From assembly GCF_002159085.1 (NCBI RefSeq), contig NZ_LZRU01000012.1, positions 248,001-312,000 on the forward strand: a stretch of 64,000 nt of DNA, in the 5' to 3' direction. The position numbers and the translations under genes are program-made. Positions 37,400 through 47,966 of this stretch are shown piece after piece. Numbering within the stretch: the stretch's first letter is position 1; every line of letters starts with the position of its first letter. The notes under the pieces are model-generated. The model ran no database searches and had not been told where the DNA came from. It was given only the letters and a program-made list of their open reading frames with translations. The stretch comes from Thermobacillus sp. ZCTH02-B1. GTDB lineage: Bacteria > Bacillota > Bacilli > Paenibacillales > Paenibacillaceae.

Positions 37400-38428
37400 T
37401 TACCGGCGGATGCGCGCCACCGCCGTGCCGCGGCTCTTAAAGAGATGGATGTTCTCCAGCGCGCGGCCGGTTCCGATCGCGACGCAATCGAGCGCGTTCT
37501 CGGCCACGATGACCGGCATTCCGGTCTCGCGGGCGAGCAGCTTGTCCAGATTGCGGAGCAGGCCGCCGCCGCCCGTGAGCACGATGCCCCGGTCCATGAT
37601 GTCGGCCGACAGTTCGGGCGGGCAGCGCTCCAGCGTCACCTTCACCGCTTCCACGATGGCGCCGACCGTATCCGTGAGCGCTGCGGTGATTTCATTGGAC
37701 GAGATCGGAATCGTCTTCGGCAGACCGGTGACGAGATCGCGCCCGCGAATCTCGACCACCTGTTCCTGCTCCAGCGGCAGCGCGGAACCGATGTCCATCT
37801 TGAGCTGTTCCGCCGTCCGTTCGCCGACCAGCAGGTTGTACGTCCGCTTGATGTACTGGATGATCGCCTCGTCCATCTCGTCGCCGGCGATCCGGATCGA
37901 GCGGCTCGTCACGATGCCGCCCAGCGAGATGACCGCCACTTCCGTCGTGCCGCCGCCGATGTCGACCACCATGCTGCCCGTCGGTTCCCAGACCGGCAGA
38001 TCGGCGCCGATCGCCGCGGCGAACGGCTCCTCGATCGTGAAGGCTTCCCGCGCCCCGGCCTGCCTCGTCGCGTCTTCGACGGCGCGCTTCTCGACGGCCG
38101 TGATGCCGGAGGGCACGCAGACCATGACGTTCGGCTGGCGAGAGAAAATCGAGCGATTCTTCAGCGCCTGGCGGATGAAATATTTGATCATCGTGGCGGT
38201 GGTGTCGAAGTCGGCGATCACGCCGTCCTTCATCGGCCGGACCGCGCGGATGTTCCCCGGCGTCCGCCCGATCATCCGCTTCGCCTGCTCGCCCACCGCC
38301 TCGATCGTCTTCGTATCGGTACGCAGGGCGACCACGGAAGGTTCCCTGACGACTATGCCTTTGCCACGGACATAGACCAGGGTGTTGGCCGTCCCCAGGT
38401 CAATGCCCAGATCCTTCGTCCCGAACAT
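37400..38428 (-). CDS. mreB: Rod shape-determining actin homologue MreB
   Basis: The 342-residue actin-like ATPase forms membrane-bound filaments that guide wall synthesis. Phosphate loop 1 is [12 protein letters not shown] at the N-terminus and phosphate loop 2 is [15 protein letters not shown] near residue 160. The adenosine motif is [15 protein letters not shown], and [11 protein letters not shown] is also intact. This position before mreCD is that of MreB rather than of Mbl or MreBH. Confidence 0.98.
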   Translation of the reverse strand: MFGTKDLGIDLGTANTLVYVRGKGIVVREPSVVALRTDTKTIEAVGEQAKRMIGRTPGNIRAVRPMKDGVIADFDTTATMIKYFIRQALKNRSIFSRQPNVMVCVPSGITAVEKRAVEDATRQAGAREAFTIEEPFAAAIGADLPVWEPTGSMVVDIGGGTTEVAVISLGGIVTSRSIRIAGDEMDEAIIQYIKRTYNLLVGERTAEQLKMDIGSALPLEQEQVVEIRGRDLVTGLPKTIPISSNEITAALTDTVGAIVEAVKVTLERCPPELSADIMDRGIVLTGGGGLLRNLDKLLARETGMPVIVAENALDCVAIGTGRALENIHLFKSRGTAVARIRR

Positions 38429-38465
38429 CGCTTTGCTCCCTTCTGTCGGCCGGACCCTTCTCCCT

Positions 38466-39155
38466 TTACAGGTATCCCTGTTCCTTCAGGCTGACGAACC
38501 GTCCGTCGCCGATGATGATGTGGTCCAGCACGTCAATTCCGATGAGCGATCCCGCTTCATGCAGGCGGCGGGTCAGCGAAATGTCTTCCGGACTCGGCGT
38601 CGGATCGCCGCTCGGATGGTTGTGGATGCAGATGATGGACGCGCATCCCCGCTTGATCGCGGCACGGAACACCTCGCGCGGATGGACGAGCGAAGCGTTG
38701 AGCGTGCCGACGAACAGCGTCTCGCGTGCGAGCACCTGATTCTTCGTGTTCAGGAACAGGCAGACGAAATGCTCCTGGAGCTCGGAGCGGAGATCTTCCA
38801 TCACGAGCTTCGCCGCATCCTCCGGCTTGCGGATGGCCGGCCTGTCGGACGCGGCCCGGCGCGCCAGCCTTCGGCCGAGCTCGATGCCCGCCCGCAGCTG
38901 GACGGCCTTGGCCGGTCCGACGCCGCGAATCCGGGTGAGTTCGGATATGCTCATGTCGACCAGATTCCGCAAGCCTCCGCACTCGCGCAAAATCCGGTTC
39001 GCGAGATGGACGGCGGATTCGTTGCGCGTTCCGGTCCTGAGCAGAATGGCGAGCAGTTCCGCATCGCTCAGCGCTTCCGCCCCGTCAACCATCATGCGCT
39101 CTCTCGGCCGGTCTTCCCTGGGGACGTCGCGCAGCAAAATGACACGCGAATCCAT
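38466..39155 (-). CDS. radC: RadC/YsxA family JAB-domain protein
   Basis: The 229-residue protein has an N-terminal helix-hairpin-helix region ([16 protein letters not shown]) and a C-terminal JAB/MPN metalloprotease-like domain with [14 protein letters not shown]. Despite its name, a DNA-repair role for RadC is not supported in well-studied bacteria, and its activity is unknown. GGAGGAGCGAGGACAC precedes the ATG. The order maf-radC-mreB is conserved with Bacillus. Confidence 0.95.
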   Translation of the reverse strand: MDSRVILLRDVPREDRPRERMMVDGAEALSDAELLAILLRTGTRNESAVHLANRILRECGGLRNLVDMSISELTRIRGVGPAKAVQLRAGIELGRRLARRAASDRPAIRKPEDAAKLVMEDLRSELQEHFVCLFLNTKNQVLARETLFVGTLNASLVHPREVFRAAIKRGCASIICIHNHPSGDPTPSPEDISLTRRLHEAGSLIGIDVLDHIIIGDGRFVSLKEQGYL

Positions 39156-39216
39156 GTGTCCTCGCTCCTCCCCGGACTCCGGCCCTGCAGCCGCGCATCC
39201 GTCCGTCGTCCGGACG

Positions 39217-39843
39217 TCACATGGTCCGGACGCCGAACTCGCCGAGCAGCTCGCCGAGCAGCGACACCGGAAGTCCGACGACATTGAAATAGCAGCCTTC
39301 GATGCGCTCCACGAATCCCGCGGCCAGCCCCTGGATGCCGTAGGCACCCGCCTTGTCGAGCGGTTCGCCGGTCGCGACATAGCGCGCGATCCGCTCGTCG
39401 TCCAGCGGTTTCATGAACACCCGCGTGACGCTGCGGGCGGTCTTGTGCCTTCCGGTCGATCCGTCCACGACGGCGACGCCGGTGATGACCTCATGCGCCC
39501 GGCCCTGCAGGCGTCCGAGCATCCGGCGCGCGTCGGCGGCATCCTTCGGCTTGCCGAGAATGGCGCCGTCCAGCACGACGATCGTATCAGCGCCGATGAT
39601 GACGGTTCCCTCCGCCTCCGCGCCCAGCCGTTCCCGGACGTTCGACGCCTTGCAGAGCGCCAGCCATTCCGCCGCATCCGCGGGCGCAAGATCCGGAGGG
39701 ATGGATTCGTCGGCGTCGGACGCCTCGATCCGGACCGGAAGCTCCAGCCCGAGCAATTGCACGAGCTCCCGTCGTCGGGGCGACGCCGATCCGAGCACAA
39801 TCGCACGAAGGGCTTGTCCGTTGCAAGACCCGACCTTTGCCAT
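39217..39843 (-). CDS. maf: Maf family nucleoside triphosphate pyrophosphatase
   Basis: The 208-residue enzyme hydrolyses non-canonical or pyrimidine NTPs (dTTP/UTP or modified nucleotides) to the monophosphate and is linked to septum control. The family motif SASPRRRELV is near residue 20. IIGADTIVVLDG and YGIQGLAAGFVERIEGCYFNVVGLP carry the metal and substrate residues. The first ten residues are a short extension; GGAAGGAAATCGTC supports this ATG. Confidence 0.95.
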   Translation of the reverse strand: MAKVGSCNGQALRAIVLGSASPRRRELVQLLGLELPVRIEASDADESIPPDLAPADAAEWLALCKASNVRERLGAEAEGTVIIGADTIVVLDGAILGKPKDAADARRMLGRLQGRAHEVITGVAVVDGSTGRHKTARSVTRVFMKPLDDERIARYVATGEPLDKAGAYGIQGLAAGFVERIEGCYFNVVGLPVSLLGELLGEFGVRTM

Positions 39844-39883
39844 GACGATTTCCTTCCGTCCCGCCGCCGTCGGCAGGCGGGAT

Positions 39884-40126
39884 CTACAATCTTCGGTAGA
39901 GCCAGATCGCGAGGACGATTCCGAGAATGCTGAGCAGGCTGATGTCGAGCCGGAGCGTGAAGTCGAACGCGACGACGGCCAGATCCACCGCCGGCGACCA
40001 CACGATCGGCACCGTATCGGTCAGGAATTTCAGCGCGGGAACCTGTTCCAGCGACTGCGCGGCCAGCGATCCCGCCAACATCCCGACCACGACAAAAAAC
40101 ACCAGCAGCCAGCGATGCTTCTTCAT
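39884..40126 (-). CDS. DUF4321 small membrane protein
   Basis: The 80-residue protein has an N-terminal membrane helix (about 5-25) and a C-terminal one (about 58-77), with the intervening part probably outside the membrane. The pattern matches DUF4321 proteins found next to maf in Paenibacillaceae. The function is unknown. The start was taken at MKKHRWLL because AAGGACGATCGGGG precedes it. Confidence 0.78.
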   Translation of the reverse strand: MKKHRWLLVFFVVVGMLAGSLAAQSLEQVPALKFLTDTVPIVWSPAVDLAVVAFDFTLRLDISLLSILGIVLAIWLYRRL

Positions 40127-40188
40127 CCCCGATCGTCCTTCGCCCGATTCTGACACTCGTTCTATATTATACGCGCCGCCCCTTGCGT

Positions 40189-41562
40189 TTACAATGCGCC
40201 GTACGCCAGCGCCCGGTCCCGCAGGGCGACCGCCGCCTCGATCAGGGCGGATTGGACCGCCTTCAGATGGGCGGGATCCGCCTTCCCGCGATAGGCGGCG
40301 AACGCGTCGGCCGCCCTGCCGACGGCTCCGAGGATGGCGCGGAAGCCGTCCGCCGCGGCGGCATCCGCCAGCGCCTCCGCCGCTTCCTTCCAGCTCCGGT
40401 GCGACGCCTCCCAGTCGCTCCAGGCTTCCTCCGGAACCGGGCTTGTCCCGCCGGCTGCAAGCAGGCTGGCCGACAGCCCGCCCGCCGTCCGGATCAGCTC
40501 GGCCGTCCGGAGCAGAAACGCGGGGACGGCCTCCGGCTGTCCCGCGAACGCCTCCGGCGGGACGGACGGAATGTCGAGCGGACGGATGTACAGCTCGACG
40601 CCGCCGAACGTCCCGGCCAGCGCCTCCGCGCCTTCCCGGCTGTCCGCGATGCCCGCGTAGGCGCGGTATCCGTCTCCCGTGTCCGCCCCGGAGGGGAAGC
40701 CGGCCGATTCGAGCTGCGCCAGCGCCTCCTTCAACCCGGCCTCGGTCGAGAACGCGCCGTACTGGATCATATGATAGCGGACGGCCGGAATTCCGACGGA
40801 GGCCCGGCTCCCGGCCGCATACGAGGCACCTTCCGTTCCGGCCGGATCGGCTTCGGGCGTTTCGTCCGCCGCCCGCGGCGTTTGATCCGCCGGTCCGCCC
40901 GGCTGCGCCCCGGCATCGGACGGTCCCGGCGAGCCCGCCTGCCAGAAGATCAGCGACATGACGAGCCAGCCGAACAGCGCGCCCGTCAGAACCGCTCCGA
41001 CGACGGTCGCGGCGGCCCGGATCCAGGAGGCGGCGGGGGGCCGCCTGCGGGGTACGTAACGGCCCGCCGCTCCGCCGATTGCCGTCAGGCGCGATTCGGA
41101 CGGGAAGCCTTCCGCGGCCTCGAACGGCCGGTTTCCGAACCGCGCCTCTTCCTCCGGCGGGCCGAACGCCGGTTCGACGGCTCCGGGATCCGCCGTCTCT
41201 GCCGCTTCACCCCGATCTTCACGACCTTCGCCGCCTTCCGTTCCGCCCGCTTGTTCCGCGCTTTCGCCGGCATCCTGCTCCGCCGTACTCCGGTCCGTCC
41301 CGCGAATCAACCGCTCGAGCGCGTCCGTGTCGTCCTGGAACGGGCTGTTCCACTGCGCGGCATCGAAACGGAATTCCGGTTCCGCATGCAGCGCCCCGTC
41401 CGGGCCGAACCCGTACGTCTCCCGCGTTTCCGGCGTCTCCCGGCTTCCATCCGGACCGACCCGCACCAGTCTGCGCACGGTCCGTCCGCCGCCCTCGCCC
41501 TGGTTTCCGCCGCTGCTCGCCACCGTTTCGAACCGATACGTAATCCGCGCTTTCGGGTTCAT
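40189..41562 (-). CDS. spoIIB: SPOR-domain membrane protein, SpoIIB-like
   Basis: The 457-residue protein has a long acidic cytoplasmic part (about 1-190), one membrane helix (about 196-220), a Pro/Ala linker and a SPOR domain (about 265-340, YHMIQYGAFSTEAGLKEALAQLESAGF) that should bind denuded peptidoglycan. About 115 further residues are helical. The position before maf is that of spoIIB in Bacillus, which speeds septal wall removal at engulfment. Identity rests on SPOR plus synteny, because the rest is poorly conserved. The start is uncertain; the ATG at 41562 is preceded by GAGGGG at 12 bases. Confidence 0.72.
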   Translation of the reverse strand: MNPKARITYRFETVASSGGNQGEGGGRTVRRLVRVGPDGSRETPETRETYGFGPDGALHAEPEFRFDAAQWNSPFQDDTDALERLIRGTDRSTAEQDAGESAEQAGGTEGGEGREDRGEAAETADPGAVEPAFGPPEEEARFGNRPFEAAEGFPSESRLTAIGGAAGRYVPRRRPPAASWIRAAATVVGAVLTGALFGWLVMSLIFWQAGSPGPSDAGAQPGGPADQTPRAADETPEADPAGTEGASYAAGSRASVGIPAVRYHMIQYGAFSTEAGLKEALAQLESAGFPSGADTGDGYRAYAGIADSREGAEALAGTFGGVELYIRPLDIPSVPPEAFAGQPEAVPAFLLRTAELIRTAGGLSASLLAAGGTSPVPEEAWSDWEASHRSWKEAAEALADAAAADGFRAILGAVGRAADAFAAYRGKADPAHLKAVQSALIEAAVALRDRALAYGAL

Positions 41563-41878
41563 GTCTCGCTCGCACCCCTCGTCCGAATCTTCCATTCTAC
41601 TCTATGAATCCCGTGCGAGATTTATGCGCGGCCGAAAGAAGAAGGGCCGACCCGGACGCCTTCGTGCGGAAGACGTCCGGGTCGGCCCGGACCGAAGAAA
41701 CCGTCAGGAAATCAAAAGGAATTCCGAAACCGTGCACGCAATGGAACGCTGTCGTCCCAGACGCCGTCGACCACGCCCGGCCGGTCAGACCTTGCTTCCC
41801 GGGGAATGCCCCGGCCGAAAACGAGCGGCCGCCCGCCGGGCCCCCGTCCGGGGCACGGCGGACGGCCGTCTCATCCGA
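41563..41878 (-). other. Gene-free gap between murC and spoIIB with a strong hairpin
   Basis: These 316 bases hold no credible gene. The main feature is a perfect 15-bp inverted repeat (41644-41658 with 41674-41688; arms GGGCCGACCCGGACG and its complement) whose loop can itself pair. On the minus strand it is followed by TTCTTCTTTC, so it is probably the murC terminator, about 190 bases past the stop. A smaller hairpin CCGGGG-AATG-CCCCGG lies near 41798-41813. Possible spoIIB promoter elements near 41590-41620 (GCATAAA, 14 bases, CATAGAGT, sigma-E-like; or TAGAAT) are weak. Confidence 0.6.
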
Positions 41879-43276
41879 TCAACCGCCGGCCGCGTACCTC
41901 TCCTCCAATTCCCGCGCCAGCCGCTCCGCCGTCTTCCAGATGTCGCCGGCGCCCATCGTCAGCACGAGATCGCCCGGCTTCACGCGCCCGAGCAGCCACT
42001 CGAGCACTTCTTCCTTCGTCGGCAGATAGACGGTGTTCGGGTTGCTGTTCTTCGCGATCAGCTCCGCGAGCCGCTGCGAGGATACTCCCTCGATCGCCTT
42101 TTCGCCCACGGGCGAATAGATGTCGGTGATGACGACTTCATCGGCTTCCGGGAACGCGCGGCTGAAGGCGTCAAACAGGAAGAACGTCCGCGTGTAGCGC
42201 TGGGGCTGGAACACCGCGATGATCCTTTTGCCCGTCGCCTTCGCGGCCGCGATCGTCGCGCGGATCTCCGTCGGATGATGCGCGTAATCGTCGATTACGA
42301 GGATGCCACCCGGCTCGCCGATCACCTGAAACCGCCGTTTCGCCCCGCGGAACAGGCGGATCGCCTCCGCGATCCGGTCGAATCCGAGCCCCGCTTCCAT
42401 GCAGACGGCGATCGCCGCCAGCGCGTTGGCCGCGTTGTGCCGGCCCGGCACCGACAATTCCACGCGGCCGAGCCGCTCGCCGCCCTTCAGCACCGTGAAC
42501 GAGACCCTGCGGTCGCCGGGCGCGATATCCACCGCCCGGTAATCCGCTTCGCGACCCTCCTCGATCGAATAGGTGACGATCCGCGGTATATCGACCCGGG
42601 GCAGCAATTCGCGGATATTCGGATCGTCGATGCAGACGACGGCGAGGCCGTCCGGCTTCACCCGGCCCAGGAACCGGGCATACGCATCCTTCAGCTTGCC
42701 GAAATCGCCGTCGAAGTTTTCCAGATGATCGGGCTCGATGTTCGTCACGACGGCCGTATGCGGCTGGTATTGCAGGAACGAACCGTCGCTTTCGTCCGCT
42801 TCGGCCACGACGTATTCGCCGCCTCCGGCCTTGGCGTTCGTGTCGAGGCCGACGATCTCTCCTCCGATGATCCAGGTCGGATCGAGGCCGCACGACTCCA
42901 TGACGAGCGCGATCATGGACGAGGTCGTCGTCTTGCCGTGCGCGCCGGCGACGGCGATCCCCTTGCCCTCGTTCAGCAGGCGGGCCAGCATCTGCGAGCG
43001 ATGAATGACCGGGATGTTCCGCTCCTCGGCGGCGCGGCGTTCGACGTCATCCTGCGCGATGGCCGTCGAATAGACGACGAGGTTCGCCCCGACGACGTGC
43101 TCCGGACTGTGTCCGATGTAAATCCGGGCTCCCTGCTCCGCGAGCTTGTCGGTGCGTTCCTGCCGTACCACGTCCGAACCCGACACCTTGTACCCCTTCT
43201 GCAGCATCACCCTGGCGATGGCGCTCATCCCGTATCCGCCGATGCCGATGAAATGCACATGTTCCGCCGTGCTCAA
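41879..43276 (-). CDS. murC: UDP-N-acetylmuramate--L-alanine ligase
   Basis: The 465-residue ATP-dependent ligase adds L-Ala to UDP-MurNAc in the cytoplasm. It has the N-terminal dinucleotide-like loop [14 protein letters not shown], the P-loop [10 protein letters not shown] near residue 107, and the C-terminal motif [10 protein letters not shown]. The start is ambiguous. TTG at 43276 (after GGTGAGACGGCAC) gives the family-like [11 protein letters not shown], while GTG at 43288 overlaps the folC stop as GTGA. In Bacillus murC lies elsewhere; a folC-murC pair is typical of Paenibacillaceae. Confidence 0.96.
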   Translation of the reverse strand: MSTAEHVHFIGIGGYGMSAIARVMLQKGYKVSGSDVVRQERTDKLAEQGARIYIGHSPEHVVGANLVVYSTAIAQDDVERRAAEERNIPVIHRSQMLARLLNEGKGIAVAGAHGKTTTSSMIALVMESCGLDPTWIIGGEIVGLDTNAKAGGGEYVVAEADESDGSFLQYQPHTAVVTNIEPDHLENFDGDFGKLKDAYARFLGRVKPDGLAVVCIDDPNIRELLPRVDIPRIVTYSIEEGREADYRAVDIAPGDRRVSFTVLKGGERLGRVELSVPGRHNAANALAAIAVCMEAGLGFDRIAEAIRLFRGAKRRFQVIGEPGGILVIDDYAHHPTEIRATIAAAKATGKRIIAVFQPQRYTRTFFLFDAFSRAFPEADEVVITDIYSPVGEKAIEGVSSQRLAELIAKNSNPNTVYLPTKEEVLEWLLGRVKPGDLVLTMGAGDIWKTAERLARELEERYAAGG

Positions 43277-43284
43277 GTGCCGTC

Positions 43285-44679
43285 TCACCAACCTTTTTCA
43301 TTGTCGCGATCATGGAGGAGAGAGGAACGAACGTCCGCGATCAGGTACAGCGAGCCGGATACGACGGCCAGATCCTCGGGCCCCGTTCGCCCGATCAGCA
43401 TGTCGAGCGCCCGGCGCCAATCCGGTTCAACCGCGGCATCGGCCGGACAGCCGGGGACGGCGGCCGCGATCCGCGCCAGCTCTTCCGCGTCCAGCTTCTT
43501 CCTGAAATCCGGTTCGGTCACGATGAGCGAATCCGCCATTGGTAGTATATGCCGCAGCATGTCGAGATGATTCTTGTTCGCCAGCGCGCCGATCATGAGG
43601 TGCAGCCTGCGCCAGCGGAAATGGTCCCGCAGCGCGCCCGCCAGGGCGGCCATTCCCTCCGGATTGTGCGCGCCGTCCAGCAGCACGCGCGGCTCCTGCC
43701 GCACGATCTCGAGCCGGCCGGGCCACCGGGCCTTGCGCAGCCCCTCCTCGAGCACGCCCTCCTCGAGGTACAGCGCGTAATATTGCCGGAGCACCTCCAG
43801 CGTCATGACGGCAACGGCGGCGTTTTCCCGCTGATGCGCGCCGATCATCGCGATCTCGAGCGGCTCGATCGCGCGGAACGGACCCTCGAACCGGAACCGC
43901 TGCGTGCCGTCGCCGGTGCCGAGCGGCGTCTCCCGGAAATCCCGGCCCATGAGATAGAGCGTGCTCTTCCTGGCCGCGGCCGTCTCGCCGATGATGCGGA
44001 CCGCCTCCGGCTGCTTCGCGGCGCTCACGACCGGCACGCCGTTCTTGATGATGCCGGCCTTCTCGGCCGCGATCGACTCCAGCGTGCCTCCCAGCACGTC
44101 CATGTGGTCGTGGCCGATGTTCGTGATGACGCTCACCACCGGCACGACGATGTTCGTCACGTCAAGGCGGCCGCCGAGTCCGGTCTCCCAGACGACATAA
44201 TCGGGATAGACGACCTTCGCGAAATAGAGGATCGCGATCAGCGTCGTCACTTCGAACATCGTCGGCGAACCGAGCTCGGACGAAGCCAGTTCGTCGACAT
44301 GCGGCTTGACTTCGTTCGCGAGCCGCACAAGCACGTCGTCGGGGATGTCCTCGCCGTTGTACCGGATCCGGTCCGTGAACCGGGTCAGGTACGGCGACGT
44401 GAACGTGCCCACGTCGTATCCCGCGGCGCGGAGCACGCTGGTCAGATAGGCGCAGACGGAACCTTTGCCGTTCGTGCCGGCCACGTGGATGAACCGGAGC
44501 CGGCGGTCGGGCCGGTCGAACCGCTCCAGCAGCCGCGTGATCCGCTCGAGCCCGGGGCGGATGCCGAACGCGGAGAGGCCGGTGATCCAGTCGCGCGCCT
44601 CCTCGTATGTCCGGAACGGACCCTGCTCCTGCTGTCCGTTTCCGCTTGCACCTCCGGTCCGTTCTCGCTTGTCGGACAT
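43285..44679 (-). CDS. folC: Folylpolyglutamate/dihydrofolate synthase
   Basis: The 464-residue Mur-ligase-family enzyme adds glutamate to dihydropteroate and folates. The P-loop [10 protein letters not shown] is near residue 66. The omega-loop region [12 protein letters not shown], the carbamoylated-lysine region AAEKAGIIK, and [11 protein letters not shown] in the C-terminal domain are intact. The first 20 residues are a low-complexity extension. GGGGGAGGAAGCGCAAGC precedes the ATG, and it follows valS by 19 bases as in Bacillus. Confidence 0.97.
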   Translation of the reverse strand: MSDKRERTGGASGNGQQEQGPFRTYEEARDWITGLSAFGIRPGLERITRLLERFDRPDRRLRFIHVAGTNGKGSVCAYLTSVLRAAGYDVGTFTSPYLTRFTDRIRYNGEDIPDDVLVRLANEVKPHVDELASSELGSPTMFEVTTLIAILYFAKVVYPDYVVWETGLGGRLDVTNIVVPVVSVITNIGHDHMDVLGGTLESIAAEKAGIIKNGVPVVSAAKQPEAVRIIGETAAARKSTLYLMGRDFRETPLGTGDGTQRFRFEGPFRAIEPLEIAMIGAHQRENAAVAVMTLEVLRQYYALYLEEGVLEEGLRKARWPGRLEIVRQEPRVLLDGAHNPEGMAALAGALRDHFRWRRLHLMIGALANKNHLDMLRHILPMADSLIVTEPDFRKKLDAEELARIAAAVPGCPADAAVEPDWRRALDMLIGRTGPEDLAVVSGSLYLIADVRSSLLHDRDNEKGW

Positions 44680-44698
44680 GCTTGCGCTTCCTCCCCCT

Positions 44699-47356
44699 TC
44701 AGCCGCGCAGCTCCGCGATGCGGGCGATCGTCCGGTCGCGCTTCTCCGTATAGTCGCGCAGCTTCGCCCGCTCTTCCTCGATCACCTTCGCGGGCGCCTT
44801 CGCCAGGAACCCTTCGTTCGCGAGCTTCTTCTCGACCCGCTCGACCTCGGTGTTCAGCGTCTTCAGCTCCTTCTCGAGCCGCGCGATCTCCGCCTCGATG
44901 TCGATCAGCCCCGCCAGCGGCAGGTACAGCTGCGCACCGGTCACGATCGCGGTCATCGCCTTGTCCGGCGCCGGGAGATTCACGCCCATCTCGAGCGACG
45001 ACGTGCCGCAGAACCGGCGGATGTACTCCTCGTTCCGCCTTGCGATCGCAAGCTCGGCTTCTCCGGTCATGCTGACGATCAGGTCGACCTTCTTGCTGAG
45101 CGGCACGTTCACTTCGGCGCGGATGTTGCGGACGGCGCGGATGATGTCCATGAGCAGGTTCATCTCGCGCACGGCGTCCGGCGCCTCGAAGGCGGGATCG
45201 TACTCCGGCCAGGGCGCCAGCGTGATCGTCTCGCCGTCATGCGGCAGATGCTGCCAGATCTCCTCGGTGATGAACGGCATGAACGGATGCAGCAGCCGGA
45301 GCGTCCGGTCGAGCACATACGCCAGCACCGACCGGGTCGCGCGCTTCGCCTCCTCGTCCGTGCCGTACAGGTTCGGCTTCGAGAATTCGATGTACCAGTC
45401 GCACAAATCGTCCCAGATGAAGTTGTAGAGCAGCCGGCCGGTTTCGCCGAACTCGTAGGCGTCGATGAGCCGGGTGACGTCGCGCACCGTCTCGTTCAGC
45501 CGGTGCAGGATCCACCGGTCGGCCGTGCCGAGCGGCCCGGACAGATCGATGTCCCGGACCGCGAACCCTTCCAGGTTCATCAGCGTGAAGCGCGACGCGT
45601 TCCAGATCTTGTTCGCGAAATTGCGCGCCTGCTCGACGCGCTCCCAGCGGAAGCGCAGATCCTGGCCGGGCGAAATGCCCGTCGAGAGCATGAACCGCAT
45701 CGCGTCCGCGCCGTAACGCTCGATCACGTCGATCGGGTCGACGCCGTTGCCCTTCGACTTCGACATTTTCTCGCCGTTGGCGTCGCGCACGAGGCCGTGG
45801 ATCAGGACATCTCCGAACGGCCGTTCGCCCGTGAACTCCAGCGCCGTGAAAATCATCCGCGACACCCAGAAGCCGATGATGTCGAAGCCGGTCACGAGCA
45901 CCGTCGTCGGGTAGTACCGCTTCAAGTCCTCGGTCTCGTCCGGCCAGCCGAGCGTCGAGAACGGCCAGAGCGCGGAGCTGAACCACGTGTCGAGCACGTC
46001 CTCGTCCTGGCGCACCTCGCCGCCGCATTTCGGACAGACCGTCAGATCCTCGCGGGAGACATGCGTCTCGCCGCAGGCGTCGCAGTACCATGCCGGGATG
46101 CGGTGGCCCCACCAGAGCTGGCGGGAGATGCACCAGTCGCGCACGTTTTCGATCCAGTGCATGTAGTTCTTCTCGAACCGCTCGGGCACGAACCGGACGC
46201 CCTTGCCGGAGCGCTGCGCGGCGATCGCCTGCTCCGCGAGCGGCTTCATCCGCACGAACCACTGCGTCGACAGGAACGGCTCGACGACGACGCCCGTCCG
46301 GTCGCTGTGGCCGACCTGGTGGACGTGCTCCTCGATCTTGATCAGGACGCCTTGCTCCTTCAGATCCTCGACGATCCGCTTCCGGCATTCGAACCGGTCC
46401 AGTCCCCGGTACGGACCGGCGTTCTCGTTCATCCGGCCGTCCTCGTCCATGACGACGATCTGCGGCAGATCGTGGCGCAGGCCGATCTCGAAGTCGTTCG
46501 GGTCGTGGGCCGGCGTGATCTTGACCGCGCCGCTGCCGAACTCGCGCTCGACGTATTCGTCCGCGATGATCGGAATTTCGCGGCCGATGATCGGGAGGAT
46601 CAGCGTCTTGCCGATCAGGTGCCGGTACCGCTCGTCCTCCGGATGGACGGCGACCGCCGTGTCGCCCAGCATCGTCTCCGGACGGGTCGTCGCGACGACG
46701 ATGTGGCCGCTGCCGTCCTTGAGCGGGTAGCGAAGATGATAGAGCGCGCCCTTGACTTCCTTGTATTCGACCTCGATGTCGGACAGCGCCGTGCGCGCGG
46801 CCGGGTCCCAGTTGATGATCCGCTTGCCGCGGTAGATCAGCCCCTTCTCGTACAGGCGCACGAACACTTCGCGGACGGCGCGGGACAGCCCCTCGTCCAG
46901 CGTGAACCGCTCGCGCGAATAGTCGAGGGAGAAGCCCATTTTCGCCCATTGTTCGCGAATCGTCTTCGCGTAGTGCTCCTTCCATTCCCAGACTTTCTCG
47001 AGGAATTTCTCGCGCCCGAGATCGTAGCGGCTGATGCCCTGCTCGCGGAGCGTCGCCTCCACGCGCGTCTGCGTCGCGATGCCCGCATGGTCCATGCCCG
47101 GCAGCCACAGCGCGTCGTACCCCTGCATCCGCTTCGCGCGGATCAGGATGTCCTGCAAAGTGCAGTCGAGCGCGTGGCCGATGTGCAGGTTCCCCGTCAC
47201 GTTCGGCGGCGGAATCACGATCGTGAACGGCTTCGCGTCCTTCCGCCGCCCCGCTTCGAAATACCTGCCCTTGAGCCAGTAATCGTACCATTTCTGCTCC
47301 GCCGACTTTGGATCGTACGTCGTCGGAAGCGTCACAGAGGATTTGTTGTCGGTCAT
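44699..47356 (-). CDS. valS: Valyl-tRNA synthetase
   Basis: The 885-residue class I synthetase charges tRNA-Val. The HIGH motif is in [14 protein letters not shown] near residue 46, KMSKSKGNG is near residue 525, the CP1 editing domain is between, and the C-terminal coiled-coil arm that grips tRNA covers the last 70 residues. GGAGGCTTGAGGAGC precedes the ATG chosen, three codons after the longest ORF start. Expression is controlled by the T-box leader upstream. Confidence 0.98.
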   Translation of the reverse strand: MTDNKSSVTLPTTYDPKSAEQKWYDYWLKGRYFEAGRRKDAKPFTIVIPPPNVTGNLHIGHALDCTLQDILIRAKRMQGYDALWLPGMDHAGIATQTRVEATLREQGISRYDLGREKFLEKVWEWKEHYAKTIREQWAKMGFSLDYSRERFTLDEGLSRAVREVFVRLYEKGLIYRGKRIINWDPAARTALSDIEVEYKEVKGALYHLRYPLKDGSGHIVVATTRPETMLGDTAVAVHPEDERYRHLIGKTLILPIIGREIPIIADEYVEREFGSGAVKITPAHDPNDFEIGLRHDLPQIVVMDEDGRMNENAGPYRGLDRFECRKRIVEDLKEQGVLIKIEEHVHQVGHSDRTGVVVEPFLSTQWFVRMKPLAEQAIAAQRSGKGVRFVPERFEKNYMHWIENVRDWCISRQLWWGHRIPAWYCDACGETHVSREDLTVCPKCGGEVRQDEDVLDTWFSSALWPFSTLGWPDETEDLKRYYPTTVLVTGFDIIGFWVSRMIFTALEFTGERPFGDVLIHGLVRDANGEKMSKSKGNGVDPIDVIERYGADAMRFMLSTGISPGQDLRFRWERVEQARNFANKIWNASRFTLMNLEGFAVRDIDLSGPLGTADRWILHRLNETVRDVTRLIDAYEFGETGRLLYNFIWDDLCDWYIEFSKPNLYGTDEEAKRATRSVLAYVLDRTLRLLHPFMPFITEEIWQHLPHDGETITLAPWPEYDPAFEAPDAVREMNLLMDIIRAVRNIRAEVNVPLSKKVDLIVSMTGEAELAIARRNEEYIRRFCGTSSLEMGVNLPAPDKAMTAIVTGAQLYLPLAGLIDIEAEIARLEKELKTLNTEVERVEKKLANEGFLAKAPAKVIEEERAKLRDYTEKRDRTIARIAELRG

Positions 47357-47404
47357 GCTCCTCAAGCCTCCTCGTGCGGCCTGGATCCGGCAATCCTCCG
47401 GGGG

Positions 47405-47706
47405 TCCAACAAAAAAACCTCCCGCCCGACCAAGGACGAAAGGCTCTTCGCTTCCGTGGTACCACCTTCATTCCGCCGGCGCTTCGGGCGCCTGCGGCAC
47501 TCGACGGCTTCTAACGGTTGCCAACCGGCCTGCCCTGGCGTGCGCAACGCTCGAACAGGCGACTCCGGGGCGACCCGCATGCGTTCCGATCCTGCGGAAC
47601 CTCGCAGCCATCCGGTTCCGCTCTCTGAAGGCCGGGCGCGCCGCGGCTCCCCTTCATGGTCGTTCGACGTCGGGAATGCCGAATCCCGTTAAACTATCAC
47701 TCATTA
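47405..47706 (-). promoter_or_regulatory. T-box riboswitch leader of valS
   Basis: The roughly 300-base minus-strand leader has the hallmarks of a T-box. An AGAGAG element (47626-47621) lies in a long stem I. The T-box antiterminator sequence GGTGGTACCACGG is at 47466-47454 and would pair with the free NCCA end of tRNA. A terminator follows. A GTC triplet at 47574-47572 (GGGTCGCCCCGGAG), in the position expected for the specifier, would read valine. Uncharged tRNA-Val should favour antitermination and raise valS-folC expression. Confidence 0.88.
47410..47443 (-). terminator. Regulated terminator of the valS T-box
   Basis: On the minus strand CCTTTCGTCC and GGGCGGGAGG form a 10-bp stem (with G-T pairs) followed by seven T. 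The 5' arm lies directly after the T-box sequence, so antiterminator and terminator compete. It ends about 50 bases before the valS ATG. Confidence 0.85.
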
Positions 47707-47712
47707 TTTCCT

Positions 47713-47741
47713 ATCATAGCGATGTTAACCGTCCTCGTCAA
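47713..47741 (-). promoter_or_regulatory. Sigma-A-type promoter of the valS T-box transcript
   Basis: On the minus strand TTGACG (47741-47736) and TATGAT (47718-47713) are exactly 17 bases apart. This predicts a start near 47706 and a leader of about 350 bases. Confidence 0.82.
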
Positions 47742-47848
47742 CAAGGCGGCCGTCCGGCGCCGGGAGCCGGTGCGCGATTCCGGTGCGGATCGATCCGGCG
47801 CGGTGCCGGCCCGCACGGGGGCCGGGAGCCGGGCCGCAGCCGCCCGAC

Positions 47849-47893
47849 AAAAAACGGCCGAACGGGAACGGCATGCCGTTTCCCGGTCGACCG
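47849..47893 (-). terminator. Rho-independent terminator of spoVID
   Basis: On the minus strand a long stem (GCGGTCGA... and CGGGAA-A-CGGC pairing with GCCGTTCCCG...TTCGGCCG, one bulged A and one mismatch) is followed by TTTTTT. It lies about 75 bases past the spoVID stop. Nothing else is seen between it and the valS promoter. Confidence 0.8.
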
Positions 47894-47966
47894 CTTGATG
47901 CCGCCATTTCAAGCACGGGCAGCATCCGCCGCACCCGCGCCGGCAAAGCCTGCCGGCCCGTCCGGC

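Noticed and set aside
44465..47692. 1075-codon open frame on the plus strand opposite folC/valS
   Set aside because: It is exactly antisense to valS, its product is Arg/Asp/His/Val-rich without any family motif, and such frames are expected opposite GC-rich genes with strong third-position bias.
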